The notes under the pieces were generated by a model that saw only the letters and a list, made by a program, of their open reading frames with translations, had not been told where the DNA came from and ran no database searches. A stretch of 64,000 nt of DNA from positions 1 through 64,000 of the forward strand of contig CAYRFQ010000005.1 in assembly GCA_964423615.1 (NCBI GenBank), given 5' to 3'. Both the position numbers and the translations under genes were made by a program. Below are positions 36,859-45,356 of this stretch, piece by piece. This DNA is from CAYRFQ01 sp964423615 (GTDB lineage Bacteria; Planctomycetota; Planctomycetia; Gemmatales; Gemmataceae). How positions within the stretch are numbered: position 1 is the stretch's first letter; the number at the start of each line of letters is the position of its first letter.

Positions 36859-39513
36859 ATGCGATATTTGATAATACTCTCAATCATAATATGTGGTCCT
36901 TTCACCACACGCGCCGATGAGACTGCGTACAAAGAAGCTCAGACGCGATTGTTGAAGGGCAATTACAGCGAAGCCCAAGCTGGATTCGCCAAGCTCCTGA
37001 GTAACGGAAAGTTTGCCGTGAAGGCTCGAGTCGGGTTGAGTCGAGCATGGCGGTCTGTGGGGGAATATGAAAAGGCCGCGAAGGTTCTCGATGATGGGCT
37101 CAAATTGAATCCAAGGAGCGGTGCGTTGTGGGGCGAGAAGGCCGACCTCCTCTTTTTACGAGGACAATGGGAGAAGGCCGAGAAAGCGGCCAAGAAGTCT
37201 ATCGATAACGAGACTTTGCCATTTCGGGCTAAATGGGTCCTCGCACGGTTGTACCAGAGCCAAGGTAAACTGGATGAATCGATCAACGAGATGAGATGGT
37301 TCCTGAAAACCTACCAATCGGAAGAGTTTTCTGACCCTCTCTCATTGATGCTTGTTGGAGAGGCCGCAGTCGAGTTAGCGCGCGAGGATAAACGACGACA
37401 CAAATATTTTCAATTCGTTCTCACGAATATTTGGGGCTGGGTCGCCAATAACGTCGAGAACTATTGGCCGGCATCGTACGCACGCGCTGGGGTTTTCCAC
37501 GAAAAATCTCGTTGGGCTGACGCTGAAAAAAACTTCACCCGCGCCCTGGTCATCAATCCACGAGCCGCTCCGGTCCACGTTGCTCGGGGGTACATGGCTC
37601 TGGAACGGTTTCGCATGAAAGCCGCCGAGACGGCCGCCAAAGTGGCTTTGAACATCAATCCACGATCCGCTGAAGCTTTGCGACTCAAGGCCGATATCTA
37701 TCTGGCGGCGGCCGACACAAAAAGAGCCTTGGAACAACTCGAAAAAGCTCGGAAGGTCAATCCGCGATCGGAAAAAACCCTTGCGGCCATTGCGACGTGT
37801 CACTTTCTCGACAACGAAATGGAGAAGTTCCAGGCGATCCTGGACTTTGTCGATAAACAGAATTCAAAAGCCGGGTGGTTCTACCACGAATTGGCTGGAC
37901 GACTCGATCAACGAAAACGCTTCGACCAGGCCCGGAAGTACTTCGAAAAAGCCGTCGAACTACGCCCCAAGATGACACCTCCGCAAAACAGTCTCGGATT
38001 ACTATACATGCGGTTGGGCGAGGAGGAGTTGGCTCGGAAGCAACTCGAGACAGCTTTCGAGATCGATAACTTCAACGTGCGTGTCAAGAACACTCTGGAT
38101 GTTCTCGATCATCTGGAGAAGTACCAAGATTTGAAGACGAAACACTTTCTCATTCGCTACGACAAGAACAACGACGACACGTTGGCTCGCGTCGTCGGTA
38201 AGTATCTTGAGGAGATCTACGACGAATACGCCAAGGAGTTCGACTACCGACCCAAGGGGCCGATCTTGATCGAGATCTTCAACAACCACGAAATGTTCAG
38301 TGGACGAGTCATTGCGTTGCCCGACCTGCACACGATCGGAGCCTGTACCGGGAAAATGTTTGCCATGGTTTCGCCGAAAGACAAGTTGGGAGTCATTTCC
38401 AAGCCTTTCAACTGGAACCGCGTCATCCGTCATGAGATGGTCCACATCTTCAACCTGGCCCAGACGAAGTTTCAATGCCCCCACTGGTTTACCGAGGGCC
38501 TTGCTGTTCGGGCCGAGAAAAATCCCATGCCGCCGTTGTGGCGAAAGTTGCTTGTGAAACGGTTACAAAGTGGAAAGTTGCTGAACCTTGATAACATCCA
38601 TCTCGGGTTCATCCGGCCTGCCAATGGTGAAGAGTGGAACCTGGCTTACCTGCAAAGCAAGCTGTACGTCGATTACCTCCGCGAAACACACGGCCAGGAA
38701 GCCATCGCGGGAATGCTCGAAGCCTACGCGAAGACTATGGATACAGGGCCAGCCATCGAGAAAGTGTGTGGAGTAAAAAAGAGCGACTTCGAAAAAGGCT
38801 ACCAGGTGTACCTGAAGAAGGTTGCCAAGGATCTGGGTGCCGACAACTCCAAGAAGCCTCCAACGTTTGATGAGCTGCAAGCAAAATATGCGAAGAACTC
38901 CAACGATCCAGACGTCGCCGCAACCCTTGCCGAACGGTACTATTCGTTCGCCAACCGGAAGCGTGCCAAGGAACTCAGCGAGGAAGCCTTGAAGCTGAAA
39001 GAAGGTCATTCCTTGGGGTCCTACGTTAAGGCGTTGATGCTGTTGGAAAACAAAAAGGATGAGGAAGCCTTAAAGGTTCTTGAAGCTGGCTTTGATCCCG
39101 AATCCCCCAACCTGAAAGTCGCGAAAAAACTCGGCATGATTTACTTCAAGGACAAAATGAAGATCACCGAAGCTGCGGAAATCTTTGAACTTGGTCGTAA
39201 ACAAGAGCCTTTCGATCTCTTTTGGTTGGGTCAACTGGCTCGGTGCTATCGGGAACTTGGCGACGACGAAAAGTTGCTCAGTGTCCTGGAAGACTATGCT
39301 CCGTTGAATGCCGATGACTTCGAGTCAAGGAAGTATTTGGCCCTCCTGCACTTGAAAGCCGGTGATTATTCCAAAGCCCAACGATGGGCCAAGGAATCAC
39401 TCGAAATCGATGTGACGGATCAAATCGCCCAAGCCGCGCTGCTCAAAGCTCTGAAGGAACAAAACAAAGACGAAGAGAGAGCGAAATGGGCCAAAGTGCT
39501 CAAAGGGGAGTAG
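36859..39513 (+). CDS. exported TPR protein with a gluzincin (peptidase MA-like) domain
   Basis: 884 aa. Signal peptide at residues 1-20 (RYLIILSIIICGPFTTRA). TPR hairpins occupy about 25-430 (AGFAKLLSNGKFAVKARVGL, NFTRALVINPRAAPVHVARG, LYMRLGEEELARKQLETAFE). A metalloprotease domain follows with HEMVH at 525-529 and the third ligand Glu at residue 546 in HWFTEGLAV, the gluzincin pattern, so it binds zinc and should be catalytic. More TPRs fill about 665-880. TPR-peptidase MA fusions (DUF1570-like) are typical of planctomycetes. Substrate unknown. It is convergent with the two serpin genes and followed by two stem-loops. Confidence 0.85.
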   Translation: MRYLIILSIIICGPFTTRADETAYKEAQTRLLKGNYSEAQAGFAKLLSNGKFAVKARVGLSRAWRSVGEYEKAAKVLDDGLKLNPRSGALWGEKADLLFLRGQWEKAEKAAKKSIDNETLPFRAKWVLARLYQSQGKLDESINEMRWFLKTYQSEEFSDPLSLMLVGEAAVELAREDKRRHKYFQFVLTNIWGWVANNVENYWPASYARAGVFHEKSRWADAEKNFTRALVINPRAAPVHVARGYMALERFRMKAAETAAKVALNINPRSAEALRLKADIYLAAADTKRALEQLEKARKVNPRSEKTLAAIATCHFLDNEMEKFQAILDFVDKQNSKAGWFYHELAGRLDQRKRFDQARKYFEKAVELRPKMTPPQNSLGLLYMRLGEEELARKQLETAFEIDNFNVRVKNTLDVLDHLEKYQDLKTKHFLIRYDKNNDDTLARVVGKYLEEIYDEYAKEFDYRPKGPILIEIFNNHEMFSGRVIALPDLHTIGACTGKMFAMVSPKDKLGVISKPFNWNRVIRHEMVHIFNLAQTKFQCPHWFTEGLAVRAEKNPMPPLWRKLLVKRLQSGKLLNLDNIHLGFIRPANGEEWNLAYLQSKLYVDYLRETHGQEAIAGMLEAYAKTMDTGPAIEKVCGVKKSDFEKGYQVYLKKVAKDLGADNSKKPPTFDELQAKYAKNSNDPDVAATLAERYYSFANRKRAKELSEEALKLKEGHSLGSYVKALMLLENKKDEEALKVLEAGFDPESPNLKVAKKLGMIYFKDKMKITEAAEIFELGRKQEPFDLFWLGQLARCYRELGDDEKLLSVLEDYAPLNADDFESRKYLALLHLKAGDYSKAQRWAKESLEIDVTDQIAQAALLKALKEQNKDEERAKWAKVLKGE

Positions 39514-39561
39514 TGTTGTTGGTGGGACACTGTGATGTGAGAACGGGGAATGAGTCGAGAC

Positions 39562-39582
39562 GAGTGTTTTCCGAAAACACTC
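39562..39582. terminator. stem-loop after the TPR-protease gene
   Basis: Perfect 9-bp stem, GAGTGTTTT (39562-39570) and AAAACACTC (39574-39582), with a CCG loop. The U-run falls within the stem rather than after it, so factor-independent termination is plausible but not certain. Confidence 0.45.
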
Positions 39583-39600
39583 TCAGAAAGCCAATGACAA

Positions 39601-39643
39601 AAACGTCAGCGAGGGTTCTTCTCCTATCCCATCGCTGGCGTTT
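39601..39643. terminator. second stem-loop after the TPR-protease gene
   Basis: A 12-bp stem with one G-U pair, AAACGTCAGCGA (39601-39612) against TCGCTGGCGTTT (39632-39643), with a 19-nt loop, and TTT at the 3' end. With the hairpin at 39562 it probably separates the protease and the opposing serpin transcripts. Confidence 0.45.
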
Positions 39644-39716
39644 GATGGCCGTGTTAAAATCGGATTCTGAAATCTGCAGAAATCTCTGGCAGGTTTGGAC
39701 AAAGGTTATTGCAAAC

Positions 39717-39820
39717 TAGAGCGATTTTCGTTTGGGTTGGGTACACTCAGCTCAAGTTGGAGGTAATGTTCGGGACCTTTGGCGAAACAACTGTGCCCAA
39801 CCCAATCGTAAACCGCTCTA
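39717..39820. mobile_element. 104-bp MITE-like element, copy A
   Basis: Ends TAGAGC...GCTCTA, with arms at 39721-39745 and 39792-39816; the right arm (read inverted) starts GCGGTTTACGATTGGGTTGG, and the left arm has several mismatches. Same length, arm spacing and interior motif (GCGAAACAAC) as copy B at 43297-43400. TA at both outer edges suggests the TA target duplication of IS630/mariner-like transposition. The right TA coincides with the TA of the TAG stop codon of the first serpin gene. It encodes nothing itself, so it would need a transposase in trans. Confidence 0.7.
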
Positions 39821-41377
39821 ACCCTCGAGATTGGCGACCTTGCCCATAAACAAAATCGATCCCGTATTCATGTGACGAATCAAGAACAAGAACGGCCGAT
39901 CGGCCTTGAATGTCGGATTGAACGGAACCATCACTCGGACCGAGGTAGCCTGCGCAACAGCAACGACGGTGGCTGCAGCCGCTTCGGTACCCTTCTCGTT
40001 GACTTCAACAAAAGCTTTGTGAATCACCTTCGAGATATACAAATCCCGTCGCATCGAAGATGTCATTCCTGAGAAATCTGCTCCTCCGCGCGGGTCGGGT
40101 TCGACAAACGCCTCACGCATGCCAAGGCTCTTGAGCGGCTTTATGAGTTGATAATTCGTTTCGAGTTTGAACTTGGGAAGGTAGACAAAGACATTTCGCT
40201 TGTTCATCTTCTTGACCCAACCATCCAACTTCTCGGCGGTGAGGTTCTTCACCAAAGCAGGCAAGCCGTTGGGATCCTGAGGCACGATCACGACCATCGA
40301 GAGTTCGTTACCACGATAAGGTAACTCGATCATGGCGAAGCCGTCCTTGCCAGGGTAGGTGTTCTTGAGTTTGTTCGGATTCTTGCCCAATGGAACCGTT
40401 CTTGGAGTCTCGAAGAAACTGCCGTCAGCATTAAAGGCAGCGTATTTGATTTGTTTATAATCGGTCATCGTTGGGACTTTGATCTTGGTGCCGCTAGCGA
40501 GGGTGAAGTCCTGGGGTTTTGTGGCACTTTCGTCAAACGGCTCGGACCACTGCCCCTTAAAGTAGATAGCGTTGGCCAACACCAAACGCGTCAATCGGTT
40601 GAGGTCTCCCTTCTGGAGGATGTCCTTGATGCGGTCGCGAGTTTGCTTCTCGATCCAGGCGTTGATTCGCAATCGTTCGGCTTCGAAGTTGTTGCGAAAG
40701 TCGGCGAGCCTCAACCCACCGGACTTGAAATGCCGGTTGACGTTCGCCAAATAGCCCTTGTCGAACGGATACGTCTGCTCGCCCCACAAAGCGTTGGCCA
40801 AAGTCAGTTCATACTGGCCGAATTTATCACTGACTTCGTTCAGACGCTTGGCGACCTGCTGAGCTTGAATGAGCATCCGTTGTGCCTTGCCGAACTGTCC
40901 AACCCTCTGAAGTTCTTGGATGTTGCGGTTGATCTCGGTGAGTTTCTGTTTGAGGTCCGCCGCCATACGTTGGAATTTCTTGGCCTCGTCGTCTTTGGGA
41001 GGAGTTAACCGGTCGTTGAGCGAGGCAAGGACGGCGTTGAACTTTTCAGTTTGCCAAGGACGTTGGTCGTTGCCCACTTGTCGCACGTATTTTGGCAATC
41101 GCAAGACTTTGCCCATTTCCAACGCCGTCTTGGCTCGGGCTCCTTCGAAGGTCATGGCCAAAGCCTGGGTGATCGAATACGGCGAGAAGAAAATGTTCTT
41201 GGTTTTGTTATCGGCGGCGAACTTTTTGTACAAGTCCAGAGCAAACTCGTTGTTGCCCTCAACGACTTTTGTGGCGGGGTCTTGGCGTTTTTCTTCTGCC
41301 ACACATGTGTCGCCGATGAGGAAAACGACCGAGGCCATCAGGGCCAGTAAAAATGGGAGTTGTTTTGCGGCAGTCAT
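39818..41377 (-). CDS. exported serpin (copy 1)
   Basis: 519 aa. A signal peptide (LPFLLALMASVVFLIGDT) is followed by the serpin fold. The breach/hinge is clear: FVEVNEKGTEAAAAT is the P17-P8 hinge with small residues at P12-P9, so the protein should be inhibitory. The reactive loop continues TVVAVAQATSVRVMV, with P1 near the Ala/Thr of QATS. The C-terminal serpin signature RPFLFLIRHMNTGSILFMGK is intact. It is longer than the usual 380 aa, mainly from a coiled-coil insert (about residues 125-190, KKFQRMAADLKQKLTEINRN). It acts as a suicide inhibitor of serine or cysteine proteases outside the cytoplasm. Tandem paralogue 127 bp away. Confidence 0.92.
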   Translation of the reverse strand: MTAAKQLPFLLALMASVVFLIGDTCVAEEKRQDPATKVVEGNNEFALDLYKKFAADNKTKNIFFSPYSITQALAMTFEGARAKTALEMGKVLRLPKYVRQVGNDQRPWQTEKFNAVLASLNDRLTPPKDDEAKKFQRMAADLKQKLTEINRNIQELQRVGQFGKAQRMLIQAQQVAKRLNEVSDKFGQYELTLANALWGEQTYPFDKGYLANVNRHFKSGGLRLADFRNNFEAERLRINAWIEKQTRDRIKDILQKGDLNRLTRLVLANAIYFKGQWSEPFDESATKPQDFTLASGTKIKVPTMTDYKQIKYAAFNADGSFFETPRTVPLGKNPNKLKNTYPGKDGFAMIELPYRGNELSMVVIVPQDPNGLPALVKNLTAEKLDGWVKKMNKRNVFVYLPKFKLETNYQLIKPLKSLGMREAFVEPDPRGGADFSGMTSSMRRDLYISKVIHKAFVEVNEKGTEAAAATVVAVAQATSVRVMVPFNPTFKADRPFLFLIRHMNTGSILFMGKVANLEG

Positions 41378-41504
41378 TGCAAATCCTTTCTTGAGAATGC
41401 TTGGCTACAAACGACCGTGATCCGAAGTCGGATGTATGCCAAGGCTGGAGATTGGACTTATCGGTATTGTACGAACGCTATCCATTTGGAACCTCGATTG
41501 CAAA

Positions 41505-43061
41505 CTAACCCTTGGGATTGGCGACCTTGCCTATAAACAAAATCGATCCCGTATCGACATGACGAATTAAGAAAAAGAATGGTCGATCGGCTTTGAACGT
41601 CGGCGTGAACGGAACCGTTATCGGCGCTGACGTACGCGAGAGAACAACGACGGTCGCCGCAGCTGCTTCGGTGCCCTTCTCGTTGACTTCAACGAAAGCC
41701 TTGTGAATCACCTTCGAGATGTACAAATCTCTCTGCTTCGAAGACACCATTCCAGAGAAATCAGCTCCGCCCCTCGGATTTGGCGGGAGGAACGCCTCAC
41801 GCATGCCAAGGCTCTTGAGTGGCTTTATGAGCTGATACTTCGTTTCGAGTTTGAATTTGGGCAAGAAGACTTTGACGTCTCGTTTGTTCATCTTCTTGAC
41901 CCAACGATCCAACTTCGTGGCGGTGAGATTCTTCACCAAGGCAGGCAAGCCGTTGGGATCTTGAGGCGCGATGACGACCATCGAGAGTTCGTTACCGCGA
42001 TAAGGCAACTCGATCATGGCGAAACCGTCCTTGCCAGGGTAGGTGTTCTTGAGTTTGTTCGGATTCTTACCCAATGGAACCGTTCTTGGAGTCTCGAAGA
42101 AACTGCCGTCAGCATTAAAGCCGGCGTAACTGATGGCTTTTTTATCGGTCATCGTTGGGACTTTGATCTTGGTGCCGCTAGCGAGGGTGAAGTCCTGGGG
42201 TTTTGTGGCACTTTCGTCAAACGGCTCGGACCACTGCCCCTTAAAGTAGATAGCGTTGGCCAACACCAAACGCGTCAATCGGTTGAGGTCTCCCTTCTGG
42301 AGGATGTCCTTGATGCGGTCGCGAGTTTGCTTCTCGATCCAGGCGTTGATTCGCAATCGTTCGGCTTCGAAGTTGTTGCGAAAGTCGGCGAGCCTCAACC
42401 CACCGGACTTGAAATGCCGGTTGACGTTCGCCAAATAGCCCTTGTCGAACGGATACGTCTGCTCGCCCCATAAAGCGTTGGCCAGAGTCAATTCATACTG
42501 GCCGAATTGTCGATAGACGTCATTGAGAGTCTCGGCTGTCTTGCGAGCTTGAGCGTGGACTGTACGTGCTCTGGCGAATTCACGCTTGTTAAGGAGAGTC
42601 TGGTACAGGGTGTTTAGGTCGTCCAGTTTCTTCTGGAGAACATCCGCCTTCTGTTGGAATTTCTTTGTTTCGGCAGCTTTTGGAGGAGTTAACCGAGCGT
42701 TGAGCGAGGCGAGGATCGCGTTGAACTTTTCGGTTTGCCAAGGACGTTGGTCGTTGCCCACTTGTCGCACGTATTCTGGCAATCGCAAGACTTTGCCCAT
42801 TTCCAACGCCGTCTTGGCTCGAGCCCCTTCGAAGGTCATGGCCAAAGCCTGGGTGATCGAATACGGCGAGAAGAAAATGTTCTTGGTTTTGTTATCGGCG
42901 GCGAACTTTTTGTACAAGTCCAGAGCAAACTCGTTGTTGCCTTCAACGACCTTGGTGGCGGGGTCTTGGCGTTTTTCTTCTGCCAGGGCTGTGTCGCCAA
43001 AGACGAAAACGACCGAGACCATCAAGGCCAGGAACAACGGGAGTTGTTTTGTGGGAGTCAT
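41505..43061 (-). CDS. exported serpin (copy 2)
   Basis: 518 aa with the same layout as the neighbouring serpin: signal peptide, coiled-coil insert (about residues 125-190, here KKFQQKADVLQKKLDDLNTL), hinge VNEKGTEAAAATVV, and C-terminal FFFLIRHVDTGSILFIGK. The reactive loop differs, VVVLSRTSAPITV, with an Arg near the predicted P2/P1, so a trypsin-like target is possible whereas copy 1 has only small residues there. Outside the insert and the loop the two genes are nearly identical, including a block of about 326 bp (42145-42470) without a seen mismatch. Likely a recent duplication with gene conversion. Confidence 0.92.
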   Translation of the reverse strand: MTPTKQLPLFLALMVSVVFVFGDTALAEEKRQDPATKVVEGNNEFALDLYKKFAADNKTKNIFFSPYSITQALAMTFEGARAKTALEMGKVLRLPEYVRQVGNDQRPWQTEKFNAILASLNARLTPPKAAETKKFQQKADVLQKKLDDLNTLYQTLLNKREFARARTVHAQARKTAETLNDVYRQFGQYELTLANALWGEQTYPFDKGYLANVNRHFKSGGLRLADFRNNFEAERLRINAWIEKQTRDRIKDILQKGDLNRLTRLVLANAIYFKGQWSEPFDESATKPQDFTLASGTKIKVPTMTDKKAISYAGFNADGSFFETPRTVPLGKNPNKLKNTYPGKDGFAMIELPYRGNELSMVVIAPQDPNGLPALVKNLTATKLDRWVKKMNKRDVKVFLPKFKLETKYQLIKPLKSLGMREAFLPPNPRGGADFSGMVSSKQRDLYISKVIHKAFVEVNEKGTEAAAATVVVLSRTSAPITVPFTPTFKADRPFFFLIRHVDTGSILFIGKVANPKG

Positions 43062-43296
43062 TGCAATTCCTTTCTTGAGAATGCTTGGCTACAAACGACC
43101 TTTGTAAAGAGTGATGTTTGACAAGATTTGAGATATGTCTTGTCGTTATTGTACGAACTCGCTTGGCGTACGTGTGGGATGCGGAAACGCAACTTACTGT
43201 AACCTCGCACGAGTTGTTGCGAGTCTTTTAATTTATGGCTCTGCTAATGCCTCGCGACGTCTTCCTCACCTCGTCGGACAATCGCAATTTACTGCC

Positions 43297-43400
43297 TAAA
43301 GCGGTTTACGATTGGGTTGGGTACACCCGGCTCGAATGGGAAGCAACTTTCGTGGCCTTTTGCGAAACAACTGTGCCCAACCCAATCGTAAACCGCTCTA
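43297..43400. mobile_element. 104-bp MITE-like element, copy B
   Basis: Terminal arms at 43301-43325 and 43372-43396 match in 24 of 25 positions (start GCGGTTTACGATTGGGTTGG). The outer edges are TAAAGC and GCTCTA. Interior CGAAACAAC is shared with copy A. It lies 236 bp upstream of the second serpin start, so the serpin pair is bracketed by the two copies in the same orientation. Confidence 0.75.
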
Positions 43401-43577
43401 AAAGAACTGGAAGGATCTATCCATTCCGACGAGACTATCTAGTTGTCCGTTTTGTCGTGTGTAGAAATGCTCAAATGTTCGAAGTAAAATGAATAAAGCA
43501 AATCTGTGTTTATTTCGCAACAAGAGAGCATCAAATCTCAAGGTGCCCTACCGTAGCTTGGATGGGGGAAATGCCCG

Positions 43578-45356
43578 ATGAAGTTGCCGAGGAACAAGTT
43601 TTTCATAACGGTTGGCGCACTAGGCCTGCTTTGCGGGATTTTCGTCTGGGCATATTGGTCTCAGTCCAATCCGTCAGGATCACGAACCAACGGATCAAAC
43701 GAGAACAAATTGGAAGAGTTCGAACTCGACCCGAAAAAGCAGAAGTTGATCTGGGATAACGAGCACATCACTTTCAAAATCGAAAAACGTTTTGGAAAAG
43801 CGTTCCTGGCAGCCCTGTTGAAAAGGGATGACGTACGTCTGCAGTCGTTCCTTCTCGGCGACTTCCAAGGAAAAGTCATCGCATCGAGGAAAGGGACGAC
43901 ACGCCAGAAAGCGCCTCTAGTCGAAACTCGCCTCAGTGCCCAGTCGGAAGGAACTCGAAACGTTGAAGGCGAAGGCCTCGTCGCAACTCTTTTGGAAACT
44001 CTGGCTCCCTTTGCCAACGTCGAACGCAAGATGCTTCGAGTCCTGAAAATCCAACAAGACGCTCAAACCAAAAACCGCTGGAAAACAAAGGTCTTGCTAG
44101 GCTTCGTTGGATCGGACAAAGACGGCAACCGTCTGTTGCACCAATCAGAGCATTGGATGGAGTGCCAATTTGACGAGGAAAAAGTCATCGATTCCCCGGC
44201 GCTGATTCGCAGATGGGAGACCGAGTACGAAGTACTGCGTCAGTGTGCCGGGCGACTGCTCGAAGAAGTGACGGAAACTTATAACTTGTCCTCGGTTGGG
44301 CTGATCGATAATTGGGACTTGGAACCGACAGAAGTGTGGCAGAATCGCCTTCAGTTTGCCGTCGAAGATTACAACAAAGACGGCTTTCTGGATATCGCTG
44401 TCTCGGCACTGGGCCAAAAACCTCTTCTGTTGGAATCCATCCAGGGGAAGCGATTCGAAAATGTCGCCGCCAAGAAAGGCTTGACGAAGAAGAGTTCCTT
44501 CGGAAAAATCGACTACGTCGCCGGGTGGCTTGATTACGACAACGACGGTTATCCAGATTTGGTAATGAACGGACGATTGTATCACAACCTGAGCGGGGAG
44601 CGATTCGAGGACGTTACAACACAATCCGGATTGGTGTTCGATCGGGAATGCATGGGCTGCACAGTCGTCGACTACGATTGCGATGGTCGGCTCGATCTCT
44701 ACGTGCTCTATCAACGGGATTACAAAGGCCCTCCGGCGAAACAGGAAAAATGGGTCGATGACGAGGAGTCAGGCCAATTCAACCAACTGTGGCGCAACGA
44801 AGGAAATGGAAAGTTCCGAAACGTGACTAAGGAAGCCAACGCCGGGGGTGGGAAACGACATACCCATGCTGCAACTTGGCTTTTCTATGACGACGATCAT
44901 TACCCCGACGTTTACATAGCCAACGATTTTGGTAGGAACGTTCTTCTCCGAAATCGAGGGGACGGAACGTTCGAGGACATTTCTTCCAAGTCGGGCGCAG
45001 CGAGCTTTGCAACGAGTATGGGGGTTGCTTCCGGCGATGTAGACAACGACGGACGGACTGATTTGTATGTGGCCAACATGTTTTCCAAAATGGGACGCCG
45101 GATCATCGGCCAACTATGCGACGAAGATTACCCGACCGATGTGTTCTCCCAAATCCAAGGTTCTTGTGCTGGCAGTCAACTCTATTTGCGACCAACCGGA
45201 CAAACGAAATATACGGAAGACAGCGTATCGTTTGGGGTCAACAAGGTAGGTTGGGCCTATGGTCCAGCCATGTTCGATTTGGACGGCGACAGTTGGCTCG
45301 ACCTCTACGCGACGACCGGATTTATGAGCTTTACTCCAGGCGAAGCCGACGGCTGA
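43578..45356 (+). CDS. CRTAC1-like FG-GAP/VCBS repeat protein, part before an in-frame TGA
   Basis: 592 codons to a TGA at 45354-45356; the same frame continues to 45989 with the missing C-terminal domain, so this is one gene. GGGGGA lies eight bases upstream of the ATG at 43578. An N-terminal anchor helix (FFITVGALGLLCGIFVWAYW) puts the rest outside the cytoplasm. After about 240 residues of helical region come FG-GAP/VCBS calcium-binding repeats (DYNKDGFLDIAV, DYDNDGYPDLVM, DYDCDGRLDLYV, DVDNDGRTDLYV, DLDGDSWLDLYA). The interruption is GEADG, TGA, then TCLWRAVVS. A strong hairpin follows the TGA. It may be a selenoprotein or a nonsense pseudogene. Confidence 0.88.
   Translation: MKLPRNKFFITVGALGLLCGIFVWAYWSQSNPSGSRTNGSNENKLEEFELDPKKQKLIWDNEHITFKIEKRFGKAFLAALLKRDDVRLQSFLLGDFQGKVIASRKGTTRQKAPLVETRLSAQSEGTRNVEGEGLVATLLETLAPFANVERKMLRVLKIQQDAQTKNRWKTKVLLGFVGSDKDGNRLLHQSEHWMECQFDEEKVIDSPALIRRWETEYEVLRQCAGRLLEEVTETYNLSSVGLIDNWDLEPTEVWQNRLQFAVEDYNKDGFLDIAVSALGQKPLLLESIQGKRFENVAAKKGLTKKSSFGKIDYVAGWLDYDNDGYPDLVMNGRLYHNLSGERFEDVTTQSGLVFDRECMGCTVVDYDCDGRLDLYVLYQRDYKGPPAKQEKWVDDEESGQFNQLWRNEGNGKFRNVTKEANAGGGKRHTHAATWLFYDDDHYPDVYIANDFGRNVLLRNRGDGTFEDISSKSGAASFATSMGVASGDVDNDGRTDLYVANMFSKMGRRIIGQLCDEDYPTDVFSQIQGSCAGSQLYLRPTGQTKYTEDSVSFGVNKVGWAYGPAMFDLDGDSWLDLYATTGFMSFTPGEADG

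Noticed and set aside
41703..42473. 256-codon plus-strand frame across the second serpin
   Set aside because: A similar shadow occurs in the first serpin gene, as expected from antisense of duplicated sequence.
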